From the NCBI GenBank assembly GCA_031769625.1, contig JAUIMM010000484.1, positions 2,666,001 to 2,730,000 on the forward strand: 64,000 nt of DNA, written 5' to 3'. Positions 45,471 through 57,069 of the stretch are shown one piece after another (the first letter of the stretch is position 1; every line of letters begins with the position of its first letter). This DNA is from Taudactylus pleione (Eukaryota > Chordata > Amphibia > Anura > Myobatrachidae). The notes below the pieces were generated by a model. That model did not search any database and was not told where the DNA came from. It saw only the letters and a program-made list of their open reading frames with translations. A program made the translations under genes and the position numbers.

Positions 45471-46091
45471 TGCCTGTGAGGTGAACTCTGCCTCCTTTTA
45501 TTCCTGAGGGACTGTTTTGATTGGCTGCTACATTAAGTAAATTAATTAATGCTTTAGATCCCTCTTTGCTTGTTTGTAGGAGTTTAAAATAAATGGCTAT
45601 GTGTTTTTAAATGAATGCTGCATAAAAAGAAAGAAATTGTGTGTGAAAAAAGTAGACTTTATTGATTTGTGGACAAAATTTTAAATAAATGGGTGTAATA
45701 AAATAACGATTAGCATGTTAAGCTCTAAAAATACAGATAGCTAAAAAATGAATTAATTATTTCTAGTATCATTAGAGTGCAACATTGTATCCAGATTATT
45801 GCCAGGTCCTTTAAAAACAAAATGGTGTAATTAAAATGTACGGTGTATAAAATATATATATAATAATAAAATAATAATGAAAAATAGAAAATAAAAAACA
45901 AGAATACAAATAAAATAAGGATAAATCTATAAAAAATATGAAAAAGGAGAGAAATATAATACAATAATATATAAAAAATATATTTAAAAAATTTACTCAA
46001 TTGGTTTGCTACACGGGGATATATAGCAGAATGTGGAATACTGCATGTATTGCACAATAGATCTGATCAGTCATGTACACGTCTTCTGTGT
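45471..46091. other. AT-rich spacer
   Basis: Very AT-rich (45830-46000), between the PLE endonuclease fragment and the hammerhead-like motif; no gene. Confidence 0.4.
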
Positions 46092-46640
46092 CTAGATTTT
46101 GGGACACCATCTGTAGACCTTTAAAAATGCTCCCAGATCAAAGTCTATGTTCAAACCCTTTGGATGGAGGGTTCCCATTTTGTAAATCCATTCTGTTTCC
46201 GACTTTGAAATTCTTTCTTGGTACTGTCTCCCTCTCCAGTCTTTTTCGATTTTTCTTATTGCTGTGAATTTCATTCCTCTCTGATCTTTTTGGTGGTGTA
46301 ATATAAAGTGATTAGAGATGCTGTGTGTTGTTAATCCCTTTTTTATGTTGTTAACGTGTTCTCCAATTCTTGTCTTCAACTTTCTGATAGTACGGCCTAT
46401 ATATTGGAGGCAGCACAGACATTCCAGTAGATATACGACCCCTTCTGTGTTGCAGCTCAGGTTTTGCCTAATTTCAAAATTCTATACTCTTTGCAATTTG
46501 AACAACAGCTAATAATTGGTTTTGTACTGCTAATGCCAGTGTCTTTGCATGCTTTATAGTTTAAGCAAAACTTTTTAAAAAAAATAGGGGTAGATCTTTC
46601 TGGAGGTATACAGTTGCAGTGAGAATGTTTTGAAGAGTTT
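46092..46640 (-). pseudogene. Penelope-like element: zinc linker and GIY-YIG endonuclease remnant
   Basis: Minus-strand translation (with a frameshift near 46480) gives paired cysteines of the linker (CCSNC), then VVYLLECLCCLQYIGRT (GIY-YIG core), LKTRIGEHVNNIKKG, HSISNHF, DWRGRQYQERISKSETEWIY and LHPKGLN. This is the standard PLE C-terminus and a different lineage from the copy at 31.0 kb. The RT part is absent. The ~95-residue open stretch at its 3' end is intact, but the whole is a fragment. Confidence 0.78.
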
Positions 46641-48840
46641 GTGCTTTCTTATAGATAATTTTAGTAGCACTGAGGCAGTACATAAAAAGTCATTTTTGAC
46701 TGCGCTGACCCCGTGGCACACTAGACAATAACTTGCAGCACAGTGGTTGAAAATATAGGTACTACTATCACAGACAAATTCACTGAGTGAAGTTCAAAAA
46801 TTCATCCCTTGCAGTTAAAACAAAAATAAGTTAAAATAAACTGTAAAATATTGCCTTGTACAGCTGAAATTGCTAAATTTTATAGTATTTTTAATGTTTT
46901 TTTTATTATTTTTATTAGAACAGCATGTGTCTCAGTTGGCATTTTAGTGTACCCCTATACATTGATATAGGCAAAATGCTAAACAGTTTCGGCATTTAAG
47001 CTTTAACGTGGTTGGACAAGCTCCAACATGAATGAATGCATGATTCTTTCTTTGTCGGTTAACATTTTTTAAATAAAATTTCGGTTTAATTTTGTTTTCT
47101 CTGAAGCAGTTAGACACCAGTATAATTCAGAAGTAAAGGAAAACTTGGAGTAAGAAAAATTGATGATTTTGTCAGAATAAAAAAAAAGACCAGCTAACAA
47201 AATAAATATCATCATGTAACAAATAATATCTAAAATAACAGAACAGGTGATTATTGTTGCAGTCACCATACATCACCACTAACTTCTTGCCTTTTATTGT
47301 TGGTTCATGGGGAATATTCAGTCTACAAAACATGATAAGTAGAAAATAAAACAAAATAAAACCATATCCTCATGTTTCTTTCATGATCCATATCACTCTG
47401 TAAATCCCCAAAGACAATATTAGCTACTCTAAATTCTCTAAGGTCAAAAATTCAAAGTGGCGTCTTCAAACAATTTTCCAATCAAATTTTTAATGGATTT
47501 TGGCATCAGCTCTGTTAATTAGAAGAAAAAGAAGCCAGATCGTTTGATTTTTTTAATGTGATGGCTAGTTTGTCTTTATGAATTAGCATAGACAATTGAC
47601 AAAGTAATATTGCTAAACCCAAAGGAATGCTTCCAATATATTTTGTATTCTAATTACATTATTGTTGCCAAAGGTATTACATCTGCTATCTCAGAGATTT
47701 GTGTTTGTTTTCTCCCAGGCTCCACTAGTTGGTAAGTGAAGCCAGTTTCTAACACCAGTTATACTTGAATAGTGTTAAGGTGTCATTACAGATCTTCAAA
47801 GTCTTATTATTTCTTCACTGGCAGTGCCTGAGGGGCAGAATTTGTTGTAAGATGCTGTGAAAATCTTTGACTAAGAGCCTTGTTCAGAGATTAAGGAACT
47901 CCGATATTTACTTAAATCTCTGATGATCGAAGATCTGTGCAGGAGCCGCACTGCACATGTTCAGATCAGGTCCTGCAATGTCGCTCGCTGTGCCCCAAAA
48001 GCCTCAGCATGATTGACATGCTTGATAAAGAAATGGGAATAATAAAATTCCTAGTTTGGACGCTACACAGGGCTGCGTTTCTTTAGCAGCTGTTAGAAAT
48101 GGAGATAGTCAGTCCCCAAGAAACAAATAGAAATATATATATATATATATATATGGTAACAGCGCTTCTGAGGAAAGGATGAAACTAGTATACCATAATT
48201 GGTTAAAATAGATACATTTTAAAAAAAAATTTCCATGGATATAATAAAGAGTACGAGACTGATCTAGCAAACTTCAGTTGTAAGATTAAACTGTTAATAA
48301 CATCACCCCTGATCGATCCACATTATAATGTGATGACTGACTAGTGAAATAAGTTCTGTTCCTATAATATTAAAAATAAGATAAAGAGAGTGCTCTGTTT
48401 ATCTTATTTTTAATTGCATATCTAGGGTTTTGCGGGGTGCTCCCAAACACCTCTTTTGAGAGCTGCTTTATTAGCTGTTTTTCACTATTTATTTATGGTG
48501 TGCGTCTGATATATACTTCTTTTTAGTATTCATTTGTTCCTATAATAACCTCCAATGAATATATATTGTAGCCTTTGAAAGGATGTCCAGCATAAGGTAA
48601 TTATAATTACCGTCTGTTATGAGTAGGGTCCTGTATATTAGCAGATGGCATCAAGTATGAGAAAATAAATAGGGGATCCCTTGAAGTCAGCAAAACTTTA
48701 GTTGTGGACACCGTCAATCTTGTAGGCAGATGACAAGTGCACTTGTAGTTCATAATAAAGATAGTCTAGAGGTCTGGTTCAGGTTGTAAGCAATTTTTTC
48801 AATCTCCCAGTCAGTATAGGGATTCAGGGGTGCAATACCT
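46641..48840. other. No gene recognised
   Basis: AT-rich sequence. A (TA)n tract lies at 48138-48154. The segment 48180-48840 (ending in a Penelope-type motif) may be PLE-derived. The stretch near 46725-46752 resembles that near 30620-30660 in inverse orientation. Confidence 0.35.
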
Positions 48841-48880
48841 CTAACGCGTTTCGCTGTGTTCCTCACAGCTTTGTCAAAGG
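48841..48880 (-). ncRNA. Hammerhead-ribozyme-like motif (Penelope type), degenerate
   Basis: The minus strand reads TTTGACAAAGCTGTG, a short loop, CACAGCGAAACGCGTTAG. A strong 6-bp stem II, GAAA and GCGTTAG are intact; the CTGANGA side is altered (TTGACAA). Typical of a PLE repeat, though no PLE protein fragment adjoins it. Confidence 0.45.
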
Positions 48881-49429
48881 TGATTTGAGGTTTTCCAGGG
48901 CTAGATATTTATACCCTGGCCAATATGGCTGCTAATTTGCACATCTGAGAGAAAGCTAATTCTCGCCTTTCTCTAATTCTTAATTAGACCTTTAAAAACA
49001 TTTATATAGGAGGCAGATCTATTATGTTTGTTCTGATATGACCAAGGAAAGAAAACAACGTATCTAATATACTGTACATAAAAATATGTTTTTTATTACC
49101 CTTTGGAGCAGTAATTCCATGATCTCCCTGGTCATGTGATATAAACAAAGACACCATATGACCACTACAATGGACTGAGCAACCACCGCTCTATCAATAT
49201 AAGGGACCTGCATCGGTCCGTTCACTCCATAGTTTCCCACACTCATTCCTACCTGTTTCTGTGTAGCAAAGTCCCGGCCAAATTCTGCTTATCCACTCCA
49301 ACTATGCCATACCGAACGACGCCGCAAGATGACCTCTCAAATGGTCCTTGGTTGTGGCCTCCAAATCATGGGGCTTGGTGCAATTTTGCTGACCTCATTT
49401 TCCTCTTAAGTTTAGACTAACTTCTCCAT
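48881..49429. other. No gene recognised
   Basis: Mixed-composition sequence; a short minus-strand frame at 49064-49246 resembles nothing known. Confidence 0.35.
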
Positions 49430-49790
49430 AGATGTTACATTACTATGACTCTTGCATCCTGCCTATCTGTGTCACCCATGTTTGTCTGCCCCCTCCCCTT
49501 TAGAATGTAAGCTCTCACGAGCAGGGCCCTCTTACCTCATGTGCTTTTCCTTCACTTAATTATACTTTTAGTCACAACAGCACCTAACCCTTGGTTACTG
49601 ACACCATGCTGTTTATTTAAGTGTTATGCAGTAATATCTAAATCATGTATTTGTTCTCCATTGTTTGTAATGTTAATATCTGTTTTCTTGTGTGCACATT
49701 TATGTACTGTGTAAGGCGCTATGGAACCCTTGTGACGCCATATAAATAAAGGATAATAATCATAATAATTTTTGCAAACACTGGAATTTA
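49430..49790 (+). repeat. Retroposon 3' end (SINE/LINE-like)
   Basis: Contains TTAGAATGTAAGCTCTCACG with AGCAGGGCCCTCTT, and later AAGGCGCTATGGAACCCTTG with ATAAATAAAGGATAATAAT. This is the familiar layout of a vertebrate retroposon 3' tail ending in a simple (TAA)-rich repeat. Family not identifiable by eye. Confidence 0.5.
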
Positions 49791-50032
49791 CTACATCAAG
49801 AACAGGAGTATTTTCTCTATCTTTAGAGCTGATCACGATTTTACAGTTTAAATGCACCCGAAAATAGAAATAGAAGTAAATACACCAACGTCTGAACACG
49901 GCAGTACTTTCCTTAGACAAGAATACAACATGGGAATTTACCAAAAATGGTGATTATAATCATGGGTGTAAACTAAACTCGGTGTCAAAATAGAACTTTC
50001 AAATAGACCCCCTCATGAGCAGCATGTCTAGC

Positions 50033-50073
50033 AGAAACATACACAGATTATTGTGATCTGTGTATGTTTCTGC
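50033..50073. repeat. Perfect 17-bp hairpin
   Basis: CAGAAACATACACAGAT/ATCTGTGTATGTTTCTG with a 7-nt loop. A comparable hairpin (CAAGCAGACTGCACAT/ATGTGCAGGCTGCTTG) sits at 59789-59830 beside the other copy of the same dispersed family. Confidence 0.85.
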
Positions 50074-50104
50074 TTTGTTTGTGTTAGTTAAATAGTTCTT
50101 TTTT

Positions 50105-50240
50105 TATTAATGATGTGGGGTTCCCCCCCAAAGCTTAACCAGCCCCGGGCTCCTGACCCTGCTTCCTTAAATAAGGGGAAAAAAACAAGTAGGGTTCCAC
50201 TGTATTTAGGAACCAGCACTGGGCTCCCTGAGCCTGTCTT
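50105..50240. repeat. Dispersed repeat copy (minus relative to 59.6 kb)
   Basis: Reverse complement of 59610-59745 (shared, in one orientation: CAGTGCTGGTTCCTAA, GGAGCCC, GGCTGGTTA, GCTTTGGGGG). A related, more diverged copy lies at 56856-57065. Confidence 0.75.
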
Positions 50241-50580
50241 AAGGGGCCTATCCATTAGCAAATCTTTTTCAAAAGATGAAAGACAAAAGATTATCCCTTG
50301 AAAATTCCTGGGGTTGCGGTGACAGATATCTGTCATGTACATGACAGATTTTTGCAAACGATGAACGATATTGCATGACTTCAGTCAGGGAGTGGATTTT
50401 TTTTATGTTTCTATTCATTTTAAAAATATTGTTCGTAGTTCGTCGCTTACCGTTACAGATGTTTCTAATATCTGTCAGTGATAAGCGATAATTGACCAAC
50501 ATGTTGGAGAGACAAAAGACAAAATTTGTCGGCCGCGGGAGTGCGCATTTTCATCGTTCAGAGCCTATCCATTAGCAGAT

Positions 50581-51914
50581 TGTCACAATCCGGTGAAAGT
50601 GATCCTCTGTGGAGGATGGTGAGCCGGGGGGTTCAGGTGACTATCGGAGTGACTGTGGCTAGGTCTCCTATTTGCGGCCAAACCCAGGGTTGGCTAGACC
50701 AGCCCAGAGGCGCGGAGTCTAACTCACTTGGTGGTTTTCTCCAGTGACCCCTCCAATTGGGATTTGGTTTTCCGCTGCACCAAGTGAGCAGGTCGTGGCC
50801 CTCTGGACAGGTACCTGGGAATGGCAGAAGACCAGAAACTATATTACATTAAGTTATTGCTAGAACACTGGAGATACACTGGAACACAATTAGAAATCCT
50901 GATCACCGGCTTGCATGAGATTACTGAGAATGTACTAAGAATCACTAAGAAATCCAGGAGCTGACTAGCTCAGCAGCTCAGGGAGATGTGGACACAGGCG
51001 GTTACTGGAGTTTGCTAAATATGCAGGAAAACACAAACATATACTAGGGATTGCACATACAAGAGTAGAGTGGACTCTAGGAATATATTGGGAATGCTGG
51101 AAATGTGGTACTGGACAAAGGCCAAATACTGGGAGAGCTAGAAATGCTGGGACTGGGCAAAGGCAAAATACTGGAAATAATTATATATGCAGGTGCAGAT
51201 TGCACAGACAAGACATATAAAGAAGATAGGTATACACTGGGAGAGTACTAACTGCAAGTGCAGATTTGCACTGACAAGACACAGAGCAGATTGACACAGA
51301 CATGTGCTGGGAGGACCAGCTGTGAGCTAATTAATACCAGCAGTTAATCTGACACTTCAGTGATACAGGGTAATAGCCACAGGAAAGCTGCAATAAAATT
51401 AGCAGCACATATACAAAGACACACAGGGAAGGGACATGAAACACTGAAGTACTGTGAGAAAGCTAAAGTCTCAGAGTAAGGTTTAGCATGGAAGCTAATA
51501 CAGGAAAATGGGAAACTGTGAGCAGGCTGAAGCAACATGCTGAAGGATTTAGCACAGGGCAACAGTGGGAGTAACACAGGCACTTGGAATAACGAAGTTA
51601 AACAGCGTCTTCCTGGAGTTCTGGAGGTGGATTTATACCCAGGGGTAGCAGATTACTGGAGCACAGCATCAGCTGACTGAAATCATGCTACCATAGGTTA
51701 GGAGTACTGTCACATGAGAGGAACTGTCATGGCGGTGCCCATGATGGGAACTCCGATCCCCAGCACACACAGCTGACCATGGAAGCTCGCAAAAAGCACC
51801 TAAGGCAGAATACTCAGCCCCACATCCATCACTGCACCAGACGTCTGACCGCAAGGAAGTCAGGGGAAGCCGGCAAGGAGGTGAGAGAGGCCGATCCTAG
51901 GCTGAACCTTGACA
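50581..51914 (-). repeat. 3' LTR (element sense)
   Basis: 1,334 bp; differs from the partner LTR by scattered substitutions (for example GTGGTA or TTAGGTA near the middle). Frames inside it, such as those at 51344-51583 and 51669-51854, recur in the other LTR and are not genes. Confidence 0.9.
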
Positions 51915-51935
51915 GTACCCCCTCCTTTTAGGGTG
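51915..51935 (-). promoter_or_regulatory. Polypurine tract
   Basis: The minus strand reads CCTAAAAGGAGGGGGTAC directly before the 3' LTR, where plus-strand DNA priming occurs in LTR elements. Confidence 0.75.
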
Positions 51936-52165
51936 GGCACCGAACACCCATAAAGGCTCAAGTGGAACTCCTCAGAAAGACACAAAAAATATATTTGAAA
52001 AACACAGGAAACTCGAAAATCTTGCTTGAATATACAATAAGAACTGGAAAATTTAGAAGAACAAGGTTCCCAATACCAGATGGATTCTGAGACTAATAAT
52101 TGGAAGAAATAGTCAACTTGGTCCAAGAAAGTTCGGTCACCAGGAAGTCATCGATTCTTCTTCTT

Positions 52166-52804
52166 TTACCGAGACTTTTTCGAACCACTTGAAGAAGAAG
52201 AAGAAGACTTAAGTTGCAAAGTGTCTTTCATGGGAACTACCGAAATTGTTTTTTCATCGTACTCAGGATCATAGTCAGAATCTGTGTTATAATTCATCAT
52301 CCTTATGCCTCCTTGAGTCTTATCCTTCTGGACAGGTTGTTTTTGTACTGGATCTTTTTGAGAAGGACTCAAAGAAATGCATCTGAGCTTAATAGCAGAG
52401 GGTGGTACCCCAGAACTTGAGACTTTGTTGAGATGAGTATCCTTGAGAGAACTGTAAGGATAAGTTGGACAAAATTCTTTAATGACTGCTGCAGTAAAGG
52501 CTACTAAATCTGACAGCATCGGATCCTTTGAATCATAAATAGGCTCAACCCAGTCCCAAGCTTTACTTCGGAAAGATGAAATTCTAAATTTTACTACATT
52601 AGTAGGCTTGATTTCAGACCATGGCGAGGATTTCATAATAGCGATGAAATGATCCACCAAGGCATAATACTGCATTATATCTCCATCAAAAAGAATGGGC
52701 ATAGAAACATCAGATGGATCCTGAGGGATACCTATAGATATAGTGGTAGCGTCATTTTGTGAACCTCTTAACTGATGGGGCACTAAAACATTTGACTTTG
52801 ACAC
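52166..52804 (-). CDS. Gag capsid-like protein of the LTR element
   Basis: 212-codon frame. The middle (residues ~30-100: FDGDIMQYYALVDHFIAIM, then KVVKF/NVVKFRISSF, AWDWVEPIY, FTAAVIKEF) has the rhythm of Ty3/Gypsy and PNMA-type capsid N-terminal domains (F-x-G-x-x-x-x-Y-x-x-F...W). The C-terminal part is charged and ends in a long serine run and KKSR. It lies next to the 3' LTR, with no pol between, which is unusual. It could be the C-terminal part of a longer spliced or frameshifted Gag. Confidence 0.55.
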   Translation of the reverse strand: MSKSNVLVPHQLRGSQNDATTISIGIPQDPSDVSMPILFDGDIMQYYALVDHFIAIMKSSPWSEIKPTNVVKFRISSFRSKAWDWVEPIYDSKDPMLSDLVAFTAAVIKEFCPTYPYSSLKDTHLNKVSSSGVPPSAIKLRCISLSPSQKDPVQKQPVQKDKTQGGIRMMNYNTDSDYDPEYDEKTISVVPMKDTLQLKSSSSSSSGSKKSR

Positions 52805-52919
52805 AACACTAGAAGATTCTTCCTTGAGTAAAGAACTGGAGATCTTCCATTGGGATACAGATTTTGAAATCCCTTTTTGAGATGTAAAACTTGAGACTTT
52901 CCCCTGGTCTATGAGACTT

Positions 52920-54560
52920 TATTACCCCTGCCGGGGTACATAACTAGAAACCTCCTCTGGAGGTATGATGCTTGAACCCCCATCTTGGGGAGTAACACTT
53001 GCAAACCCTTGTTCTTGGGGTACAAGACTTCAGATCCCCTCCTGGGGTAAGACACTTGAACTCTTCTTCGGAAATGTAATACTCGAAATCCCCCCCTGGG
53101 GGATGGGACTAGGAATCCCATCATGGGGTGAGACACTTGAAGTTCCCTCCAGGGGAATAACACCACGAACCCCATCTTGGGGCATTACACTGGGAACCCC
53201 ATCCTGGGGTAAGACACTTGAATTCCCCTCCTGGGGTATAACACTGGGAACCCCATCTTGGGATGAGGCACTTGAACTCCCCTCCTGGGGTATAACACTG
53301 GGAACCCCATCTTGGGATGAGGCACTAAAAATCCCCTCCTGGGGTTTAACACTTGAAATCCCATCTTGGGATGAGGCACTTGAAATCCCCTCCTGGGGTA
53401 TAACACTGGAAATCCCCTCTTGAGGTATAACACTTGGAACCCCATCCTGGGGTGAGACACTTGAGGTTCCATCTTGGAGAATAACACTTGAAATTCGCCC
53501 TTGGGGCACAACACTGGGAACCCCATCCTGGGGTGAGACACTTGAAATCCCATCCTGGGGTGAGGAAACTGAAACCCCCTCTTGGGGTGCGAGGCTTGAA
53601 ACCCCCTCCTGGGATGAAGAACTTGAAATAAGGACTTTCTCTTGAAACATAACACTGGAAATCCCCTCCTGGGGTATTACACTGGGAACCCCATCCTGGG
53701 GTGAGACACTTGAAGTCCCCTCTAGGGGAAGGACACTAGGAACCCTCTCTCTGGGTAAGAGGCTTGAAACCCCCTCCTGGGGTAAAGAACTTGAAATGAG
53801 GATTTCCTCTTGGGGCGTGACACTTGAAATCCCTTCTTGGGGTATAACACTAGAAACACCCTCCTGGGGGATAGCATTTGAGGCCCCTTCGTGGGAAACA
53901 AGATTTGAAACCTTCTTTTGGGGTGAGAGACTCAAGGCCCCCTCCTGGAGTACAGAACTTGACACTCCCTGTTGGAGTATGGGACCTAAAACCCCCTTCT
54001 GGGGAAGCTGACTTGGCTTTTCCTTTCGGGGTACGCAATATGAAACCCCCTTTTGGGATGCAAGAACACAGACTTCCTCCTGGGGTGAGTGGCTCAGAAC
54101 CCCCTCTTGAGGTATGGAACTTGAGACCCTTTCTTGGGGAGTAACACTTGAAATTACGGTCCGCTCCTAGGGCATAACACTCGAAACGAAGGCCTCCCCT
54201 TGAGGCATGAAACTCGAAACGAAGGCCCTCTCCTGGGGCGTGAAACTCGAAACGAAGGCCTCCTCTTGAGGCGTGTAACCCGAAACGAAGGCCCCCTCCT
54301 GGGGCATGAAACTCGAAATGAAGACCCCTCCCTGGGGCGTGAAACTTGAAATGAAAGCCCCCTTTTGGGGTACAACACTTGTAACCTCCTTCTGGGGTGA
54401 GAGATTTGAAACCCCCTCCTGGGACATGAAACTTGAAACGAAGGCCCCCTTCTGGGGCGTGAAACTTGAGACCCCCTCTTGGGGTGTGAGACTTGAGACC
54501 CACTGCTGGGGTGCGAGACTTGAGACCCCCTGCTGGGGTAAGGAAGTTAGACCCCTCCTG
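52920..54560 (-). repeat. ~30-bp coding minisatellite inside the LTR element
   Basis: Some fifty degenerate units with CCCCTCCTGGGGTATAACAC-like sequence. All three minus-strand frames stay open for long stretches. The main one (53030-53965) encodes repeated decapeptides of the form SSVIPQEGIS / PSVSPQDGV. The left and right thirds have drifted (SFRVSCPRRGP-type at 54154-54378). Whether translated is unknown. The units occupy the place where pol would be. Confidence 0.85.
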
Positions 54561-55431
54561 GGGCTACTGACTGGAGTCCCGTATTGGGAAAAGCAGAATC
54601 CAGACTGGGACCGGAACAGGCAGAATCCGGACCGTGACCAGTAGAAGTGGAATGAGTACTGTCACTGACTTTAGAAGGTTGAAATATCCTCCCAATATTT
54701 CTTAGACGAGGGTTGAAGCATCTTGTAGCAGGACCCCAATCGAAAACTTGAACTTTCTTTTGCTTAGTGGACATCACCTCCTTATCTGTAACTGAAGAAA
54801 CGGGAATCACTGATGGATGATGGGGAGAACTGAAAACACAGACATTAGGAGTTACACACTTGTCACCACTTCTCAGTGGGCGCAGAGTACAGTCCTTAAG
54901 AAAGTGATCGTCATAACCGCAATATAAACACTGATGCAGTTCCCGGCGTCGCTGACGTTCAACCTCAGTAAGTTTAGGACGCAGATAACTTTGATGCTTT
55001 ACTTTAGTTTGCTTGGAAAAGTTGTTAGTCACGTCAGGAGTAGCACTAGAAAGCTTGGAAATAACTTGAAAAATTTTGGGACGGAGATTTTGTAGTTGTT
55101 CTAGAAGCCAGTAGAAACTCTTGAAAGGTTCAGGGTCATGAATATCAGGAAATTGGGGAACCAGAGGACACTTAAGAGGTTCACTAGCTTGCACAGAAAA
55201 TTTTTCATCTGTAGGGGTAATTGAAAGTTCGGAACAAAACTGTGGAGAATTCACTGGCGGAATTTGTGGTGTGTCTGGGGACAAAGCAGCTAGAACTGAA
55301 TGAATAACCGTCATTTGACTAGAGACTTCTTGCAGCTGCTGCCTGACGGATTGCAAAGCTGTCTCCTGTGCAGACACACGAAAGAGTAAATCCTGAAAAC
55401 CTGCTTCAACCTGGAACCCGGCGGCTTGCAT
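54547..55431 (-). CDS. Gag-like protein with zinc knuckle
   Basis: 294 codons starting about 17 bases inside the 5' LTR boundary (ATG at 55431). The N-terminus is helical (residues ~1-55, FQDLLFRVSAQETALQSVRQ), and residues ~185-200 hold the nucleocapsid-type knuckle CLYCGYDDHFLKDC (CX2CX4HX4C), preceded by basic RQRRRELHQ. This is the Ty3/Gypsy Gag layout, with the capsid core apparently missing here and present instead in the frame at 52166. The protein would bind element RNA for packaging. Confidence 0.7.
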   Translation of the reverse strand: MQAAGFQVEAGFQDLLFRVSAQETALQSVRQQLQEVSSQMTVIHSVLAALSPDTPQIPPVNSPQFCSELSITPTDEKFSVQASEPLKCPLVPQFPDIHDPEPFKSFYWLLEQLQNLRPKIFQVISKLSSATPDVTNNFSKQTKVKHQSYLRPKLTEVERQRRRELHQCLYCGYDDHFLKDCTLRPLRSGDKCVTPNVCVFSSPHHPSVIPVSSVTDKEVMSTKQKKVQVFDWGPATRCFNPRLRNIGRIFQPSKVSDSTHSTSTGHGPDSACSGPSLDSAFPNTGLQSVAPGGV

Positions 55432-55447
55432 ATTAGGCTGTTCAAAC

Positions 55448-56781
55448 TGTCACAATCCGGTGAAAGTGATCCTCTGTGGAGGATGGTGAGCCTGGGGGTT
55501 CAGGTGACTATCGGAGTGACTGTGGCTAGGTCTCCTATTTGCGGCCGAACCCAGGTTTGGCTAGACCTGTCCAGAGGCGCGGAGTCTAACTCACTTGGTG
55601 GTTTTCTCCAGTGACCCCTCCAATTGGGATTTGGTTTTCCGCTGCACCAAGTGAGCAGGTCGCAGCCCTCTGGACAGATCCCTGGGAATGGCAGAAGACC
55701 GGAAACTATATTACGTTAAGTTATTGCTAGAACACTGGAGATACACTGGAACACAATTAGAAATCCTGATCACCGGCTTGCATGAGATTACTGAGAATGT
55801 ACTAAGAATCACTAAGAAATCCAGGAGCTGACTAGCTCAGCAGCTCAGGGAGATGTGGACACAGGCGGTTACTGGAGTTTGCTAAATATGCAGGAAAACA
55901 CAAACATATACTAGGGATTGCACATACAAGAGTAGAGTGGACTCTAGGAATATATTGGGAATGCTGGAAATTAGGTACTGGACAAAGGCCAAATACTGGG
56001 AGAGCTAGAAATGCTGGTACTGGGCAAAGGCAAAATACTGGAAATAATTATATATGCAGGTGCAGATTGCACAGACAAGACATATAGAGAAGATAGGCAT
56101 ACACTGGGAGAGTGCTAACTGCAAGTGCAGATTTGCACTGACAAGGCACAGAGCAGATTGACACAGACATGTGCTGGGAGGACCAGCTGTGAGCTAATTA
56201 ATACCAGCAGGTAATCTGACACTTCAGTGATACAGGGTAATAGCCACAGGAAAGCTGCAATAAAATTAGCAGCACATATACAAAGACACACAGGGAAGGG
56301 ACATGAAACACTGAAGTACTGTGAGAAAGCTAAAGTCTCAGAGTAAGGTTTAGCATGGAAGCTAATACAGGAAAATGGGAAACTGTGAGCAGGCTGAAGC
56401 AACACGCTGAAGGATTTAGCACAGAGCAACAGTGGGAGTAACACAGGCACTTGGAATAACGAAGTTGAACAGCATCTTCCTGGAGTTCTGGAGGCGGATT
56501 TATACCCAGGGGTAGCAGATTACTGGAGCACAGCATCAGCTGACTGAAATCATGCTACCATAGGTTAGGAGTACTGTCACATGAGAGGAACTGTCATGGC
56601 AGCACCCATGATGGGAACTCCGATCCCCAGCACACACAGCCGACCATGGAAGCTCGCAAAAAGCACCTAAGGCAGAATACTCAGCCCCACATCCATCACT
56701 GCACCAGACATCTGACCGCAAGGATATCAGGGGAAGCCGGCAAGGAGGTGAGAGAGGCCGATCCTAGACTGAACCCTGACA
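55448..56781 (-). repeat. 5' LTR (element sense)
   Basis: 1,334 bp, same length as its partner. No convincing tRNA primer-binding site is seen just inside it (sequence on the minus strand after the LTR: GTTTGAACAGCC). Confidence 0.9.
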
Positions 56782-56855
56782 CAGATAAATTGAATGACTG
56801 AACGATAAATCGTTCATCGTTCAAATTTATCTGCTAATGGATAGGCCCCATAAGT

Positions 56856-57069
56856 TTTAAAAATAGGGGAAAAAAATGTGTGAGGTTCTCTTATTTTTGA
56901 AACCAGCACCGGACTCAATTCTAGCTGGGGTGTAATGCCACAGCCAGGGGACCCTTTCACCAGGTCAACCCGGCCAAAGCACTAACACCCCAAGCTAATC
57001 AGCGCAAGCTGGGGATCTCAGGGGAGGTGGGGACCTCCCCAAAAAAGGGGTCCCCCCTCTCCTTAGAGC
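56856..57069. repeat. Diverged copy of the 50.1/59.6-kb dispersed repeat
   Basis: Shares GGGGAAAAAAATGTGTGAGG-like and AACCAGCACCGG phrases; includes a palindrome GTGGGGACCTCCCC. Confidence 0.5.

Larger units (their letters stand above)
50581..56781 (-). mobile_element. Gag-only LTR retrotransposon (6.2 kb)
   Basis: Two direct repeats of equal length (50581-51914 and 55448-56781, 1,334 bp each, nearly identical) begin TGTCACAATCC and end TTGACA/CTGACA. The insertion is flanked by CAGAT (50576-50580; 56782-56786). In its own sense (minus strand) it has a 5' LTR, a Gag-like frame with zinc knuckle, a coding minisatellite, a second capsid-like frame, a polypurine tract and a 3' LTR. No protease, RT, RNase H or integrase is seen, so it depends on enzymes from elsewhere. 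High LTR identity points to fairly recent insertion. Confidence 0.88.
50243..56849. mobile_element. Palindromic DNA transposon split by an LTR element
   Basis: Ends GGGGCCTATCCATTAGCA (50243) and TGCTAATGGATAGGCCCC (to 56849), inverted perfectly over 18 bp. Without the LTR insertion (50581-56781) it would be about 400 bp, with internal palindromes (AACGATAAATCGTT; ATCTGTCATGTACATGACAGAT). No transposase. The target duplication is unclear (TTA/TAA flanks). Confidence 0.75.

Noticed and set aside
47718..47732. 13-nt micro-exon between a strong acceptor and a GTAAGT donor
   Set aside because: No coding neighbours or conserved frame; probably chance.
53030..53965. Host secreted repeat protein
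   Set aside because: The frame lies inside an LTR element and is a direct reading of its 30-bp minisatellite; all three frames are partly open.
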